DNA of 52,159 nucleotides from Coriobacteriaceae bacterium (GCA_902363125.1 CABIZD010000014.1:1-52159); one strand, 5' to 3'. Positions 6,143-14,599 are shown, counted from the first letter of the stretch. Program-made: numbers and translations. The notes: a model not told the origin generated them from the letters alone.

Positions 6143-7876
6143 ATGGCTACAGAAAAGTCTTCTTCGCGCTCATGGATGTCCGATGCCGCGATCTATCAGA
6201 TCTACCCGCGCTCGTTTAAGGATTCGACTGGTTCGGGTCTGGGCGATATCGCGGGCATTACCCAGCAGATGGACTATCTTGAGCGACTGGGTATCGAGGC
6301 CATCTGGCTGAGCCCGTTTTACCCTTCGCCTCTTGTCGATGGTGGCTATGATGTGGCGGACTACTGCGATGTCGACCCACGTCTCGGCTCGCTTGACGAC
6401 TTCGATGACATGATCGCTGCGGCTCACGCGCGCGGCATCAAGGTCATCGTCGACATCGTGCCCAACCATTCATCCAACCAGCACCCCTGGTTCAAAGCCG
6501 CTCTTGCCGCCGGCCCCGGATCGCCCGAACGCGCCCGTTATATCTTCCGCGATGGTCGCGGCGAGCATGGCGAGCTGCCTCCCACCAATTGGAATGCCAA
6601 CTTTGGCGGCCCCGCATGGACGCGTGTTGCGGACGGTCAGTGGTATCTGCACATGTTTACGCCCGAGCAGCCGGACTTTGACTGGTCATGCCCTGAGGTT
6701 CACGCGCTCTTTTGCGACGTCCTGGCGTTTTGGAGCGATCGAGGCGTCGACGGCTTTCGCATTGATGTGGCGCAGGGTCTCGCCAAGGATCTCGACCGCG
6801 ATGACCTCGACCGGTGGCATCTCGCCGAGGGCGATGACATGGTTGACGACGGCACCCATCCGCTGTGGGACCGCAATGAGGTCCACGAGATCTATCGCGA
6901 GTGGCGCCGCGTGTTCGACCGCTATAATCCGCCGCGCAGTGCCGTTGCCGAGGCGTGGGTGCTGCCCGAGCGCCAGTATCTCTACGCGCGTCCCAGCGAG
7001 CTTGGCCAGACATTCAACTTTGAGTTTGCCAAGGCCACTTGGACCTATGATGACATGCACACTGCAATCGAGAAGGGCTTGAAGGCAGCCGTCGAATCCG
7101 ATTCCGCCTCGACCTGGGTACTCTCCAACCACGACGTGCCGCGCGTGGCGACACGCTATGCCCTGCCGCAAATCAAGGCGACGCGCTACCACCAGATTGC
7201 GCTCGACTGGCTCTTGCGCGACGGGTCGTCTTATGACGAGGACCGTGAACTCGGCGAGCGCCGCGCGCGGGCGGCCCTTTTGCTTGAGCTGGCGCTTCCG
7301 GGCTCGGCATACGTGTATCAGGGTGAGGAGCTCGGCCTTTTTGAGGTGGCTGATATCCCGTGGGCTGCACTCGAAGACCCTACTGCGACCAATACGCACG
7401 GACCGAAGCGTGAGAAGGGGCGCGACGGCTGTCGTGTGCCCCTGCCGTGGGTGGCGGCGGACGATCCCGCGCATGGCGGATCGTTTGGGTTTTCGCCGGC
7501 AGACGCCGATGCGGCGCCCCATCTGCCGCAGCCTGCATGGTTTTCCGATTATGCTGCCGATAGGGAAGAAGTGGACCCGACATCGATGCTTGCGCTCTAT
7601 CGTGACGCCCTCTGGCTGCGGCGCAAGCTGCGCGGGTGCGCCAACGATCTTGCGTGGCTCGATCTTGACGGGCGCACCGGTCTTGCGGATGGTGCCGAGG
7701 GCGCTGAGGGCGGCGTCATCGCCTATCGCCGCGATAACGGCTGGGCGTTTGTGACGAACTTCGGTGCAGCACCCGTGGAGCTGCCGGCGGGCAGGGTCCT
7801 GCTCACCTCATCACCGCTTGCAGACGGCAGGCTCGCGCAGGACAGCTCTGCCTGGATCATGCTCGGTGAGATGTAG
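6143..7876 (+). CDS. GH13 alpha-glucosidase / oligo-1,6-glucosidase
   Basis: 577 residues. Cytosolic GH13 enzyme hydrolysing alpha-linked gluco-oligosaccharides. Signatures in order: A-I-Y-Q-I-Y-P-R-S-F near the start, D-I-V-P-N-H-S (region I), G-F-R-I-D-V-A with the nucleophile Asp (region II), V-A-E-A-W-V with the acid/base Glu (region III) and S-N-H-D-V-P-R (region IV). The residue after the nucleophile is Val, which in the GH13 maltase/isomaltase group tends to go with alpha-1,6 activity; that is an inference. No signal peptide. ATG 6143 has GGGAG 9 bases upstream. A 9-bp inverted repeat GGGCGTATC/GATACGCCC (6089-6097 and 6133-6141) ends directly before the start codon. The gene stands alone between two tRNA clusters. 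Confidence 0.92.
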   Translation: MATEKSSSRSWMSDAAIYQIYPRSFKDSTGSGLGDIAGITQQMDYLERLGIEAIWLSPFYPSPLVDGGYDVADYCDVDPRLGSLDDFDDMIAAAHARGIKVIVDIVPNHSSNQHPWFKAALAAGPGSPERARYIFRDGRGEHGELPPTNWNANFGGPAWTRVADGQWYLHMFTPEQPDFDWSCPEVHALFCDVLAFWSDRGVDGFRIDVAQGLAKDLDRDDLDRWHLAEGDDMVDDGTHPLWDRNEVHEIYREWRRVFDRYNPPRSAVAEAWVLPERQYLYARPSELGQTFNFEFAKATWTYDDMHTAIEKGLKAAVESDSASTWVLSNHDVPRVATRYALPQIKATRYHQIALDWLLRDGSSYDEDRELGERRARAALLLELALPGSAYVYQGEELGLFEVADIPWAALEDPTATNTHGPKREKGRDGCRVPLPWVAADDPAHGGSFGFSPADADAAPHLPQPAWFSDYAADREEVDPTSMLALYRDALWLRRKLRGCANDLAWLDLDGRTGLADGAEGAEGGVIAYRRDNGWAFVTNFGAAPVELPAGRVLLTSSPLADGRLAQDSSAWIMLGEM

Positions 7877-7948
7877 GGGCATCTCGCTGTGAGCCTGCGT
7901 TTGTTCGCGCCTTTCGTGACGACTGATGCCCTCGCGAGAGCGTCGCAA

Positions 7949-7996
7949 AACTTTTCAAAAAAAGTTCTTGCATAGGATGCGGGCATCACGTAAGAT
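7949..7996 (+). promoter_or_regulatory. tRNA promoter before tRNA-Gly/Val
   Basis: -35 TTGCAT (7968-7973), 17-base spacer, -10 TAAGAT (7991-7996), preceded by ACTTTTCAAAAAAAGTTC, the third instance of the A/T-tract element. Confidence 0.75.
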
Positions 7997-8008
7997 TAAT
8001 CCTCGTAA

Positions 8009-8084
8009 GCGGACATGGCTCAGTTGGTAGAGCACAACCTTGCCAAGGTTGGGGTCGCGGGTTCGAGCCCCGTTGTCCGCTCCA
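8009..8084 (+). tRNA. tRNA-Gly (GCC), copy 3
   Basis: Identical to the copies at 5663 and 5889, with encoded CCA. It is followed after 3 bases by tRNA-Val, so the pair is a dicistronic transcript. Confidence 0.96.
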
Positions 8085-8087
8085 TTT

Positions 8088-8162
8088 GGGCGTTTAGCTC
8101 AGGGGGAGAGCGCTTCCCTGACACGGAAGAGGTCAGAAGTTCAAATCTTCTAACGCCCACCA
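8088..8162 (+). tRNA. tRNA-Val (GAC)
   Basis: Acceptor GGGCGTT/AACGCCC, anticodon stem CTTCC/GGAAG around CTGACAC (anticodon GAC), TTCAAAT T-loop, encoded CCA at 8160-8162. Confidence 0.95.
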
Positions 8163-8170
8163 AATGTTCG

Positions 8171-8206
8171 CAGCTCAGAGGCTATGTCCTCTGAGCTGTT
8201 TTGTTT
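8171..8206 (+). terminator. terminator after tRNA-Val
   Basis: CAGCTCAGAGG / CCTCTGAGCTG, 11-bp perfect stem with a 6-base loop, then TTTTGTTTT. Confidence 0.92.
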
Positions 8207-8773
8207 TGCTACCAAGCACGCCGTCAAATATGCCAGCAAATATTGATCCAAGGTCCCCGTAGAGGTGCCGGCAGGTTGCATACGTCCTGGCCGACCGTGA
8301 CCGCAACATGTTGGTCAAGCATAATCTTTTGGATTCTTTTGGCGTGAGCGGCTTGGTTTTGGTAGGATTTGTCAGCGGCTTGACTAAGGGGGTTTTATAA
8401 CTGCCATGCAGGTAGCCGTGTTGGTAACGTTTTACCGACTTGCCAAGAACCCCTCATAATTAATGCGTCTGCAAAATGACTAATTGCTTTGACCTGCTGA
8501 AACACTATATGTTGTGTTTGACCTAAAAAAAGAATACAGGATATAGATGCCTCTTTGTCGTATGATAGATGGCGGACAGAGAACGAGGACCTTATTCGCC
8601 CCATTTGGATGGATCTTCGAGCCCCTTGATTGGCTGCGAGGATTGTCCGCATGAGGGCCTATGGTTTTCGAAAACACAGATTGCGCGACGGCGCCGCAAG
8701 ACAGGGGCAAGCCCTGCCGGGCATCGTTTGGCTCTGAAGCGCAATACGATTTCGACGCGAAAGAGGCAAGAGG
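8207..8773 (+). promoter_or_regulatory. long nrdD upstream region with possible structured leader
   Basis: There are 567 bases with no supportable gene. An NrdR box lies at 8502-8517. Around 8388-8453 the arms GGGGGTTTT (8388-8396) and AGAACCCC (8446-8453) enclose a smaller palindrome GGTAACGTTTTACC (8423-8436), which could fold as an RNA. I found no match to the cobalamin riboswitch core. The rest shows nothing I can name. Confidence 0.4.
8502..8517. promoter_or_regulatory. NrdR box upstream of nrdD
   Basis: ACACTATATGTTGTGT matches the ACAC-W-ATAT-...-TGTGT consensus of the ribonucleotide-reductase repressor NrdR. NrdR boxes usually come in pairs about three helical turns apart. A much weaker second copy may lie at 8536-8551. 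The box is about 260 bases upstream of nrdD. Confidence 0.7.
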
Positions 8774-10996
8774 ATGAAGATCATCAAGCGCAGCGGCACC
8801 GAGGTTGTCTTTGACATCGATAAGATTGTCAATGCCATCCGCGCCGCAAACTTGGAGGTCGAGGAGAGCTCTCGTCTTACCGACCGCCAGGTGGTTTACG
8901 CGGCACAAAACGTCGCCGAGGCATGCGAGAACGCGGGCCACACCGTGTCGGTCGAGGAGATTCAGGATCTGGTCGAGGACGAGATTATGCGTCTCGACTG
9001 CTACGAGGTCGCTCGCCATTACATCATCTATCGCTATGTTCAGAGCCTGAAGCGCCAGAAGAACACGACCGACGACAAGATTCTGTCGCTGATTGAGTGC
9101 AACAACGAAGAGGTCAAGCAGGAGAACTCCAACAAGAACCCGACCGTCAATTCCGTTCAGCGTGACTACATGGCCGGCGAGATCTCCAAGGACCTGACCC
9201 AGCGTGTGCTGCTGCCCCAGGAGATTGTGGATGCTCACAATGAGGGTCTGATTCACTTCCATGATTCGGACTACTTTGCCCAGCACATGCATAACTGCGA
9301 CCTGGTGAACCTGGAGGATATGCTCCAGAACGGTACTGTTATTTCGGGCACGCTGATCGAGAAGCCGCACAGCTTCTCGACTGCCTGCAACATCGCGACG
9401 CAGATCATCGCTCAGGTTGCTTCCTCCCAGTACGGTGGCCAGTCGATTTCGCTGACCCATCTTGCCCCGTTCGTCGAGGTGAGCCGTCAAAAGATTCGCG
9501 GCGAGGTCGCCCGCGAGCTCGAGGAGCTCGGCGTTTCCGCATCTCCCGAAAAGGTCCGCGAGGTTGTTGAGGACCGCCTGCGTGACGAGATCCGTCGCGG
9601 CGTTCAGACGATTCAGTATCAGGTCGTGACCCTTATGACCACGAATGGCCAGGCGCCGTTCGTGACGGTCTTTATGTATCTCAATGAGGCCCGTACGCCC
9701 CAGGAGAAGCATGACCTTGCCATGATTGTGGAGGAGACGCTTCGTCAGCGCTATGAGGGCGTTAAGAACGAAGCCGGCGTGTGGATCACCCCGGCGTTCC
9801 CCAAGCTCATCTACGTGCTCGAGGACGATAACGTTCACGAGGATTCCCCGTACTTCTACCTGACTCAGCTGGCTGCGAAGTGCACCGCCAAGCGCATGGT
9901 GCCCGACTACATCTCCGAGAAGAAGATGCGCGAGCTCAAGCTGTCGAAGGGCGAGACCGCGGGCAACGGCGACTGCTATACCTGCATGGGTTGCCGCAGC
10001 TTCCTGACGCCCGACCGCTCCGGTAACGGATTTAACAACGTGGCCAACGCGCTGAACTATGACCCGAACAAGCCCAAGTACTACGGTCGCTTTAACCAGG
10101 GCGTTGTGACCATCAACCTGCCCGATGTCGCGCTGAGCTCGCATCAGGACATGGATAAGTTCTGGAAGATCTTCGACGAGCGCCTTGAGCTGTGCCACCG
10201 CGCCCTGCTGTGCCGTCATGAGCGTCTGATGGGTACGCTTTCGGATGCCGCACCGATTCTTTGGCAGTACGGTGCCCTCGCCCGCCTGAAGAAGGGCGAG
10301 ACGATCGACAAGTTGCTCGTGGGCGGTTACTCCACCATTAGTCTGGGTTATGCCGGCCTGTATGAGTGCGTTAAGTACATGACGGGCCACAGCCACACCG
10401 AGAAGGAGGGCACGCCCTTTGCCATGGCCGTCATGCAGCGCATGAACGACAAGTGCGCGGAGTGGAAGGCCGAAAGCGATATTGACTTCTCGCTGTACGG
10501 TACCCCGCTTGAGTCGACGACCTACAAGTTCGCCAAGTGCCTGCAGCGTCGTTTTGGCATCATCCCGGGCGTGACGGACAAGGGCTACATCACCAACAGC
10601 TACCACGTCCACGTGTCCGAGGAGATCGACGCATTCGACAAGCTCAAGTTCGAGGGTATGTTCCAGCAGCTTTCGCCGGGCGGTGCCATCTCCTACGTCG
10701 AGGTTCCCAACATGCAGGACAACCTCAAGGCTGTCATTCGCGTGATGCAGTACATCTACGACAACATCATGTACGCCGAGCTCAACACCAAGAGCGACTA
10801 CTGCCAGGTGTGCGGCTACGACGGTGAGATCAAGATTGTCGAGGATGACGGCAAGCTGGTGTGGGAGTGCCCCAATTGCGGCAATCGTGACCAGGAGAAG
10901 ATGAATGTCGCCCGTCGCACGTGCGGTTACATCGGTACCCAGTTCTGGAACCAGGGTCGAACCGAGGAGATCCGCGACCGCGTGCTGCATCTCTAA
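8774..10996 (+). CDS. nrdD: anaerobic (class III) ribonucleoside-triphosphate reductase
   Basis: 740 residues. Glycyl-radical enzyme reducing ribonucleotides to deoxyribonucleotides without oxygen. The N-terminal ATP-cone (residues about 1-95, K-I-I-K-R-S-G-T-E-V-V-F-D) gives allosteric control. The catalytic barrel includes T-C-M-G-C-R-S-F-L. The C-terminus has two CxxC pairs (C-Q-V-C-G-Y and C-P-N-C-G-N) forming the zinc site and the glycyl-radical loop R-R-T-C-G-Y-I-G. AAGAGG lies 7 bases before the ATG. The activase nrdG follows, separated by 427 bases holding two large hairpins. An NrdR box upstream predicts repression by NrdR. Confidence 0.96.
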   Translation: MKIIKRSGTEVVFDIDKIVNAIRAANLEVEESSRLTDRQVVYAAQNVAEACENAGHTVSVEEIQDLVEDEIMRLDCYEVARHYIIYRYVQSLKRQKNTTDDKILSLIECNNEEVKQENSNKNPTVNSVQRDYMAGEISKDLTQRVLLPQEIVDAHNEGLIHFHDSDYFAQHMHNCDLVNLEDMLQNGTVISGTLIEKPHSFSTACNIATQIIAQVASSQYGGQSISLTHLAPFVEVSRQKIRGEVARELEELGVSASPEKVREVVEDRLRDEIRRGVQTIQYQVVTLMTTNGQAPFVTVFMYLNEARTPQEKHDLAMIVEETLRQRYEGVKNEAGVWITPAFPKLIYVLEDDNVHEDSPYFYLTQLAAKCTAKRMVPDYISEKKMRELKLSKGETAGNGDCYTCMGCRSFLTPDRSGNGFNNVANALNYDPNKPKYYGRFNQGVVTINLPDVALSSHQDMDKFWKIFDERLELCHRALLCRHERLMGTLSDAAPILWQYGALARLKKGETIDKLLVGGYSTISLGYAGLYECVKYMTGHSHTEKEGTPFAMAVMQRMNDKCAEWKAESDIDFSLYGTPLESTTYKFAKCLQRRFGIIPGVTDKGYITNSYHVHVSEEIDAFDKLKFEGMFQQLSPGGAISYVEVPNMQDNLKAVIRVMQYIYDNIMYAELNTKSDYCQVCGYDGEIKIVEDDGKLVWECPNCGNRDQEKMNVARRTCGYIGTQFWNQGRTEEIRDRVLHL

Positions 10997-11007
10997 TACC
11001 GCTCCGG

Positions 11008-11146
11008 GGCTGAACCGAGAGGGCCGCTTGGGCATTTGCTCGCTATTTCGGACAGTCCTGCGCAAGACGAAGGCCACATTAAGTGGCCTTCTTTGCGTGC
11101 GGAACTCATATCGAGCAAATGCCCAAGCGGCCCTCTCGGTTCAGCC
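11008..11146. repeat. 139-base long hairpin (35-bp perfect outer arms) after nrdD
   Basis: Perfect 35-base inverted arms at 11008-11042 and 11112-11146 (starting GGCTGAACCGAGAGGGCC). Inside is a second stem: CGCAA/TTGCG (11061-11065 with 11093-11097) and GAAGGCCAC/GTGGCCTTC (11069-11077 with 11083-11091) with a 5-base loop. The inner part alone could serve as a terminator for nrdD, but the 35-bp perfect outer stem is far more than a terminator needs. Architecture matches the structure at 1969-2093, with unrelated arm sequence. Confidence 0.92.
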
Positions 11147-11324
11147 AAGTTGACGTAGCTGAGATGCAGCGCGCGGCCTGCTCGCTCCTCGAAGTTCTTA
11201 GCGGAAATAATTCGAGCTGCAGCTGCGATTTACTTGCGATAGCGGTTGAGCTGCAACAAAGTTTTTATTGGACCTCGAACCCTATACTCGATGTTCGCTT
11301 CGTTCATTGAGTTACCCTTTGCAT

Positions 11325-11408
11325 GAGGCCGGGACATATCGTCCCGCCCGCAGTTTCGCAGGCCGAAGGCCGAGAATGTTTGAGGACGGGATGATATGTC
11401 CCGGCCTC
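11325..11408. repeat. 84-base hairpin directly before nrdG
   Basis: Arms GAGGCCGGGACATATC (11325-11340) and its exact complement (11393-11408) continue after one mismatch with TCCCG/CGGGA. The centre contains GGCC-GAA-GGCC (11361-11371). The structure ends 15 bases before the nrdG start, adjacent to its ribosome-binding GGGAG, so it would form in the nrdG leader if transcribed from upstream. Confidence 0.88.
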
Positions 11409-11423
11409 CCGGGAGAGTTACCT

Positions 11424-12005
11424 ATGAACTACGCGAACATTAAGTATTTCGACATTGCTGATGGGGAAGGCGTTCGTACTTCTCTGTTTGTGAGCGGGTG
11501 CCGTCGCGGGTGCAAGAATTGCTTTAACTCCGTCGCGTGGGACTTTGCTGCGGGCGAGCCGTTCGATCGCGCCGTCGAGGACAAAATTATCGAGAGTCTC
11601 GATCATCCCTTTATCGATGGCCTGACGATTCTGGGTGGCGAGCCCATGGAGCCCGAGAATCAGGCGGGGCTTGTTGACTTTATCGAACGCGTGCGTGCGG
11701 CCTATCCCGCGGGGTCGGGCAAGACCATTTGGTGCTTTACCGGCGACGTGCTCGAGGAGCTTATGCCGGGTGGTCGTCACCATACCGAGGCGACGGACCG
11801 TATCCTTGCCTGCCTCGATATGTTGGTGGATGGCCCGTTTGTTCAGGATCTGTACGATATCTCATTGCGTTTTAGGGGCTCGAGCAATCAGCGCGTGATT
11901 GATATGAACGCCACGCGCGCCCGTGCTGTGCGCGAGGGCGTTGCGCTTTGCGACGCTGTGGAGCTTTGGCGGGACGATCCGGTCTATTCGACCCATACTA
12001 TGTAG
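11424..12005 (+). CDS. nrdG: anaerobic ribonucleotide reductase activating protein
   Basis: 193 residues. Radical-SAM activase that installs the glycyl radical on NrdD. The cluster motif is C-R-R-G-C-K-N-C (CxxxCxxC), followed by a later G-G-E-P-M SAM-binding motif. ATG 11424 has GGGAGAG about 7 bases upstream. A longer in-frame extension begins at 11268 but runs through the palindrome at 11325-11408 and lacks the conserved fold, so I rejected it. The product family and its position near nrdD agree. Confidence 0.95.
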   Translation: MNYANIKYFDIADGEGVRTSLFVSGCRRGCKNCFNSVAWDFAAGEPFDRAVEDKIIESLDHPFIDGLTILGGEPMEPENQAGLVDFIERVRAAYPAGSGKTIWCFTGDVLEELMPGGRHHTEATDRILACLDMLVDGPFVQDLYDISLRFRGSSNQRVIDMNATRARAVREGVALCDAVELWRDDPVYSTHTM

Positions 12006-12071
12006 CTTGTGGCCGATGCCAAAGGGCGTGGTACCATAGCGCGAACGCAAAATCGGAAAAGTGAGGCCCAG

Positions 12072-12629
12072 ATGGTCGATCAGGAAAAAGTCGAGGCCGC
12101 CATTAAGCTGTTGCTTGAGGGCATAGGCGAGGACCCAACTCGTGAGGGCCTGCTGGAGACCCCGGCGCGCGTTGCCCGTATGTATGGTGAGATCGCCGGT
12201 GGTATGGACCAGAGTGCCGAGGAGCACCTGTCCAAAACCTTTGCCGTCGCTTCGAACGATTTGGTTATCGAGCGCGACATCACGTTTTACTCGCTGTGCG
12301 AGCATCATCTGCTGCCGTTTTACGGCAAGGCTGCCATTGGCTATATCCCCAACGGCCGTGTCGCAGGGCTTTCCAAGCTCGCCCGCACGGTTGAGGTTTA
12401 TGCCCGCCGTCTACAGCTGCAGGAGCAGCTGTGTGCGCAGGTTGCCGACGCTCTCATGGATTATCTCGCTCCCCGGGGAGCGATTGTGCTCATGGAAGCC
12501 GAGCATATGTGTATGACCATGCGCGGCGTGCAAAAGCCTGGCACCAAGACCGTGACGCTCGCTCGCCGCGGCGTCTTTGAGACCGATCCCGCGCTCGAGG
12601 AGCGTTTCTTTAGGATGCTGGGACGCTAA
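12072..12629 (+). CDS. folE: GTP cyclohydrolase I
   Basis: 185 residues. Converts GTP to dihydroneopterin triphosphate, the first step of folate synthesis. Characteristic signatures are [10 protein letters not shown] (zinc ligands Cys and His), G-L-S-K-L-A-R and [13 protein letters not shown] with the third zinc ligand Cys. GTGAGG lies 5 bases before the ATG. It starts 66 bases after nrdG and is followed, after 2 bases, by an HD-domain protein, then folB, so folate genes form an operon. Confidence 0.95.
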   Translation: MVDQEKVEAAIKLLLEGIGEDPTREGLLETPARVARMYGEIAGGMDQSAEEHLSKTFAVASNDLVIERDITFYSLCEHHLLPFYGKAAIGYIPNGRVAGLSKLARTVEVYARRLQLQEQLCAQVADALMDYLAPRGAIVLMEAEHMCMTMRGVQKPGTKTVTLARRGVFETDPALEERFFRMLGR

Positions 12630-12631
12630 CT

Positions 12632-13213
12632 ATGAGAGTCGTCAACGACTTTGCATCGAAGACCGATGAGGGGACGTCACGTCGCGGCTTTATGGCTTCG
12701 GGCTTGGCTCCCTTTGGTGCCATGCCTCGCATTGATTACATTTGTGCCAACGGGCTGTTCCGGCGGCATCTGGGCAACATTGCGCAGTTGGAATCGGGGC
12801 GCATCTTCTGCCGCCACGGTATTGACCATCTGCTCGATGTCTCTCGCATTATGTGGATCAAGAATCTCGAGGAGCAGCTCGAATTTGACCGCGAGGTCAT
12901 CTACGCCACGGCACTTCTTCACGATATCGGCAAAGATGAACAGTATGAATCGGGTATATCCCATGATGTTGCAAGCGAACGCGTCGCTGATGCGATTCTC
13001 GGCGGCATGCCCGATGACGTGGCGTTTGAGCCGGCCGATGCCGCAGCCATTAAGACGGCCATTCTGGGCCATCGAAAGCTGCGCGTGAACAGCCAACCGC
13101 TTGAGCGTCTGCTCTATGCAGCCGACAAAGCGTCGCGCGCCTGCTTTGCATGCCCCGCGCGCAATGCTTGCAACTGGAGCGATGATAAAAAGAACCTGTC
13201 GATTCGCGTGTAG
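12632..13213 (+). CDS. HD-domain phosphohydrolase in folate operon
   Basis: 193 residues. An HD superfamily metal-dependent phosphohydrolase: first His in C-R-H-G-I-D-H (about residue 62), the H-D pair in A-L-L-H-D-I-G-K, and a later conserved D in Y-A-A-D-K-A-S-R. The C-terminus carries C-F-A-C-P-A-R-N-A-C, a small cysteine cluster. Substrate unknown. It begins 2 bases after folE and lies before folB, so translation is probably coupled and a pterin phosphate substrate is plausible. Dihydroneopterin triphosphate must lose its phosphates between FolE and FolB, and no Nudix FolQ is seen here. That role is inference. Confidence 0.8.
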   Translation: MRVVNDFASKTDEGTSRRGFMASGLAPFGAMPRIDYICANGLFRRHLGNIAQLESGRIFCRHGIDHLLDVSRIMWIKNLEEQLEFDREVIYATALLHDIGKDEQYESGISHDVASERVADAILGGMPDDVAFEPADAAAIKTAILGHRKLRVNSQPLERLLYAADKASRACFACPARNACNWSDDKKNLSIRV

Positions 13214-13256
13214 TTAGTTTGCGCGGTCGGGGTTCTAAACGAAGGAGACGATCGCG

Positions 13257-13742
13257 ATGAGCAACAAGAAACTGCCCGAGAATGCAACCAAGACTGAAGG
13301 CGCCGAGCTCGCCCGCCGTGGAAGGGGCGAAATATCCACCGCAACGGCGGTGCCCCACGTGAGCTATGACGACCTTCGCCATGCCGACCGCATCACCGTT
13401 GAAGGTCTTGAGGTTTTTGCTAACCATGGCGTGTATCCCGAAGAGAACGCGCTGGGCCAGAAGTTCATCGTGTCCTTGGTACTCTATGCCGACCTGCGTG
13501 CAGCGGGGGAGCACGATAACCTGGACGCCTCGATTGACTATGGCTCGGTGTGCCACGATGTCGATGGCTATCTGCGCGAGCATACGTTTAAGCTCATCGA
13601 GGCTGCAGCTGAGGGTGTGGCCTCGATGCTGCTGCGTCGTTACCCCTTGCTGCTTGGCGTGCGCGTTAAGCTCGATAAGCCTTGGGCGCCCGTCGGTCTT
13701 CCCCTGGCAAGCTGCGGTGTCGAGATCGAGCGCGTGCGCTAA
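13257..13742 (+). CDS. folB: dihydroneopterin aldolase
   Basis: 161 residues. Converts dihydroneopterin to 6-hydroxymethyl-dihydropterin. The core starts near residue 45 (D-R-I-T-V-E-G-L-E-V-F-A-N-H-G-V-Y-P-E-E), with the expected Y-G-S-V-C and the conserved Lys in V-R-V-K-L-D-K-P. The first 40 or so residues are an extra charged extension without a family match. The start at 13257 is supported by GAAGGAG about 9 bases upstream. No hydroxymethyldihydropterin kinase (folK) is fused or adjacent. Confidence 0.9.
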   Translation: MSNKKLPENATKTEGAELARRGRGEISTATAVPHVSYDDLRHADRITVEGLEVFANHGVYPEENALGQKFIVSLVLYADLRAAGEHDNLDASIDYGSVCHDVDGYLREHTFKLIEAAAEGVASMLLRRYPLLLGVRVKLDKPWAPVGLPLASCGVEIERVR

Positions 13743-13748
13743 CCGGTT

Positions 13749-14525
13749 CTAATATGTCTCTATGGGTGGCTGCTTGAGCCGCTGGGACAGTGCTCTATTG
13801 TTGGGGCAGTACGTGTCGAGCAGGGCGTGAAACCGCTGATTGTGGCTTGGCTCGAGCAAGTGGACGAGCTCGTGGGCGACAACCATGTCAAGGCACTCGA
13901 CGGGGTAGGCGGCAAGTTCTCGTGCGATGCGAATGGCGCCGGTTTTGGGCGTGCATGATCCCCAGCGCGTTTTCATGCTGCGCACGGAAACGCGGGAAAC
14001 GGCGACACCCATTGCGATTTCGTATGCGTGCACCATATCCCGCAGCGCCGATGTGACTTCGGACGTATAGAGCTGGTCAATATGGGCTTGGATCTCACTG
14101 GGCGTTAAGCCGTCGAGGGGCGCGTTCCACTTGGCCTGCGGACGTTCGTCTGGCTCGTCGGTACCCATAAAGCTTGCGAACGTGGCTTGTTTGGGCCGCG
14201 GTGCGGGTGACTTAAAGTTGTGATCGAGCGCATCTTGTACCGTGATGGGCTTGCCCCAAAGTGCAATGATGGACGAGGGGCTGAGCGGCTCTCGCGCCGT
14301 CGCCTGACGTTGCTCGCGCTGGGCAAGCCGGCTGATAATCCAGGCGCTGTTGCGCTTCACAAACGCTTCGATACGCTCGCGGCTGGCGCCGAGCGGTGCG
14401 CTGGCGTGGACCTCACCGCTCGATGTGACGCGCAGGTTGAAGTTTTTGACGCGCTTTTTGGTAACGACGACGGGGATGGGAGTCCCATCCGGTTGGGGTA
14501 GGAAAAGCGTAAATTGCTGCGTCAA
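13749..14525 (-). CDS. YgjP/M48-type zinc metallopeptidase-like protein
   Basis: 258 residues with a TTG start. The family signature is V-V-A-H-E-L-V-H-L (HExxH zinc motif) followed by H-N-Q-R-F, with upstream T-R-W-G-S-C, as in YgjP-type (DUF45) proteins. The biological substrate is unclear in this family. An ATG at 14558 is in frame, but AAGGA sits ideally before TTG 14525, and an 11-bp hairpin (14549-14582) would otherwise overlap the coding start. The gene converges on folB with a 6-base gap. Confidence 0.8.
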   Translation of the reverse strand: MTQQFTLFLPQPDGTPIPVVVTKKRVKNFNLRVTSSGEVHASAPLGASRERIEAFVKRNSAWIISRLAQREQRQATAREPLSPSSIIALWGKPITVQDALDHNFKSPAPRPKQATFASFMGTDEPDERPQAKWNAPLDGLTPSEIQAHIDQLYTSEVTSALRDMVHAYEIAMGVAVSRVSVRSMKTRWGSCTPKTGAIRIARELAAYPVECLDMVVAHELVHLLEPSHNQRFHALLDTYCPNNRALSQRLKQPPIETY

Positions 14526-14548
14526 AAGTGGTCCTTCAGATTGGGGAC

Positions 14549-14582
14549 GGGCCGGCATGTCGACCGTTCGGCATGCCGGCCC
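14549..14582. other. GC-rich hairpin between dipeptidase and YgjP-like genes
   Basis: Perfect 11-bp arms GGGCCGGCATG / CATGCCGGCCC with a 12-base loop. There is no T run on either strand, so it may be a processing or structural element in the leader of the YgjP-like gene. Its presence favours the downstream TTG start of that gene. Confidence 0.75.
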
Positions 14583-14599
14583 GCTCAGGGGATGTGAAA

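Noticed and set aside
5669..6311. open frames running through the tRNA cluster
   Set aside because: They translate tRNA sequence; the repeated peptide comes from identical tRNA-Gly copies.
8207..8773. cobalamin riboswitch before nrdD
   Set aside because: The conserved B12-box core is not present; only a generic hairpin is visible.
8480..11077. 865-residue open frame on the minus strand opposite nrdD
   Set aside because: It mirrors nrdD codon for codon, its amino acids are low-complexity Leu/Val/His/Asp, and it has no recognisable domain. High GC in third positions makes such antisense frames.
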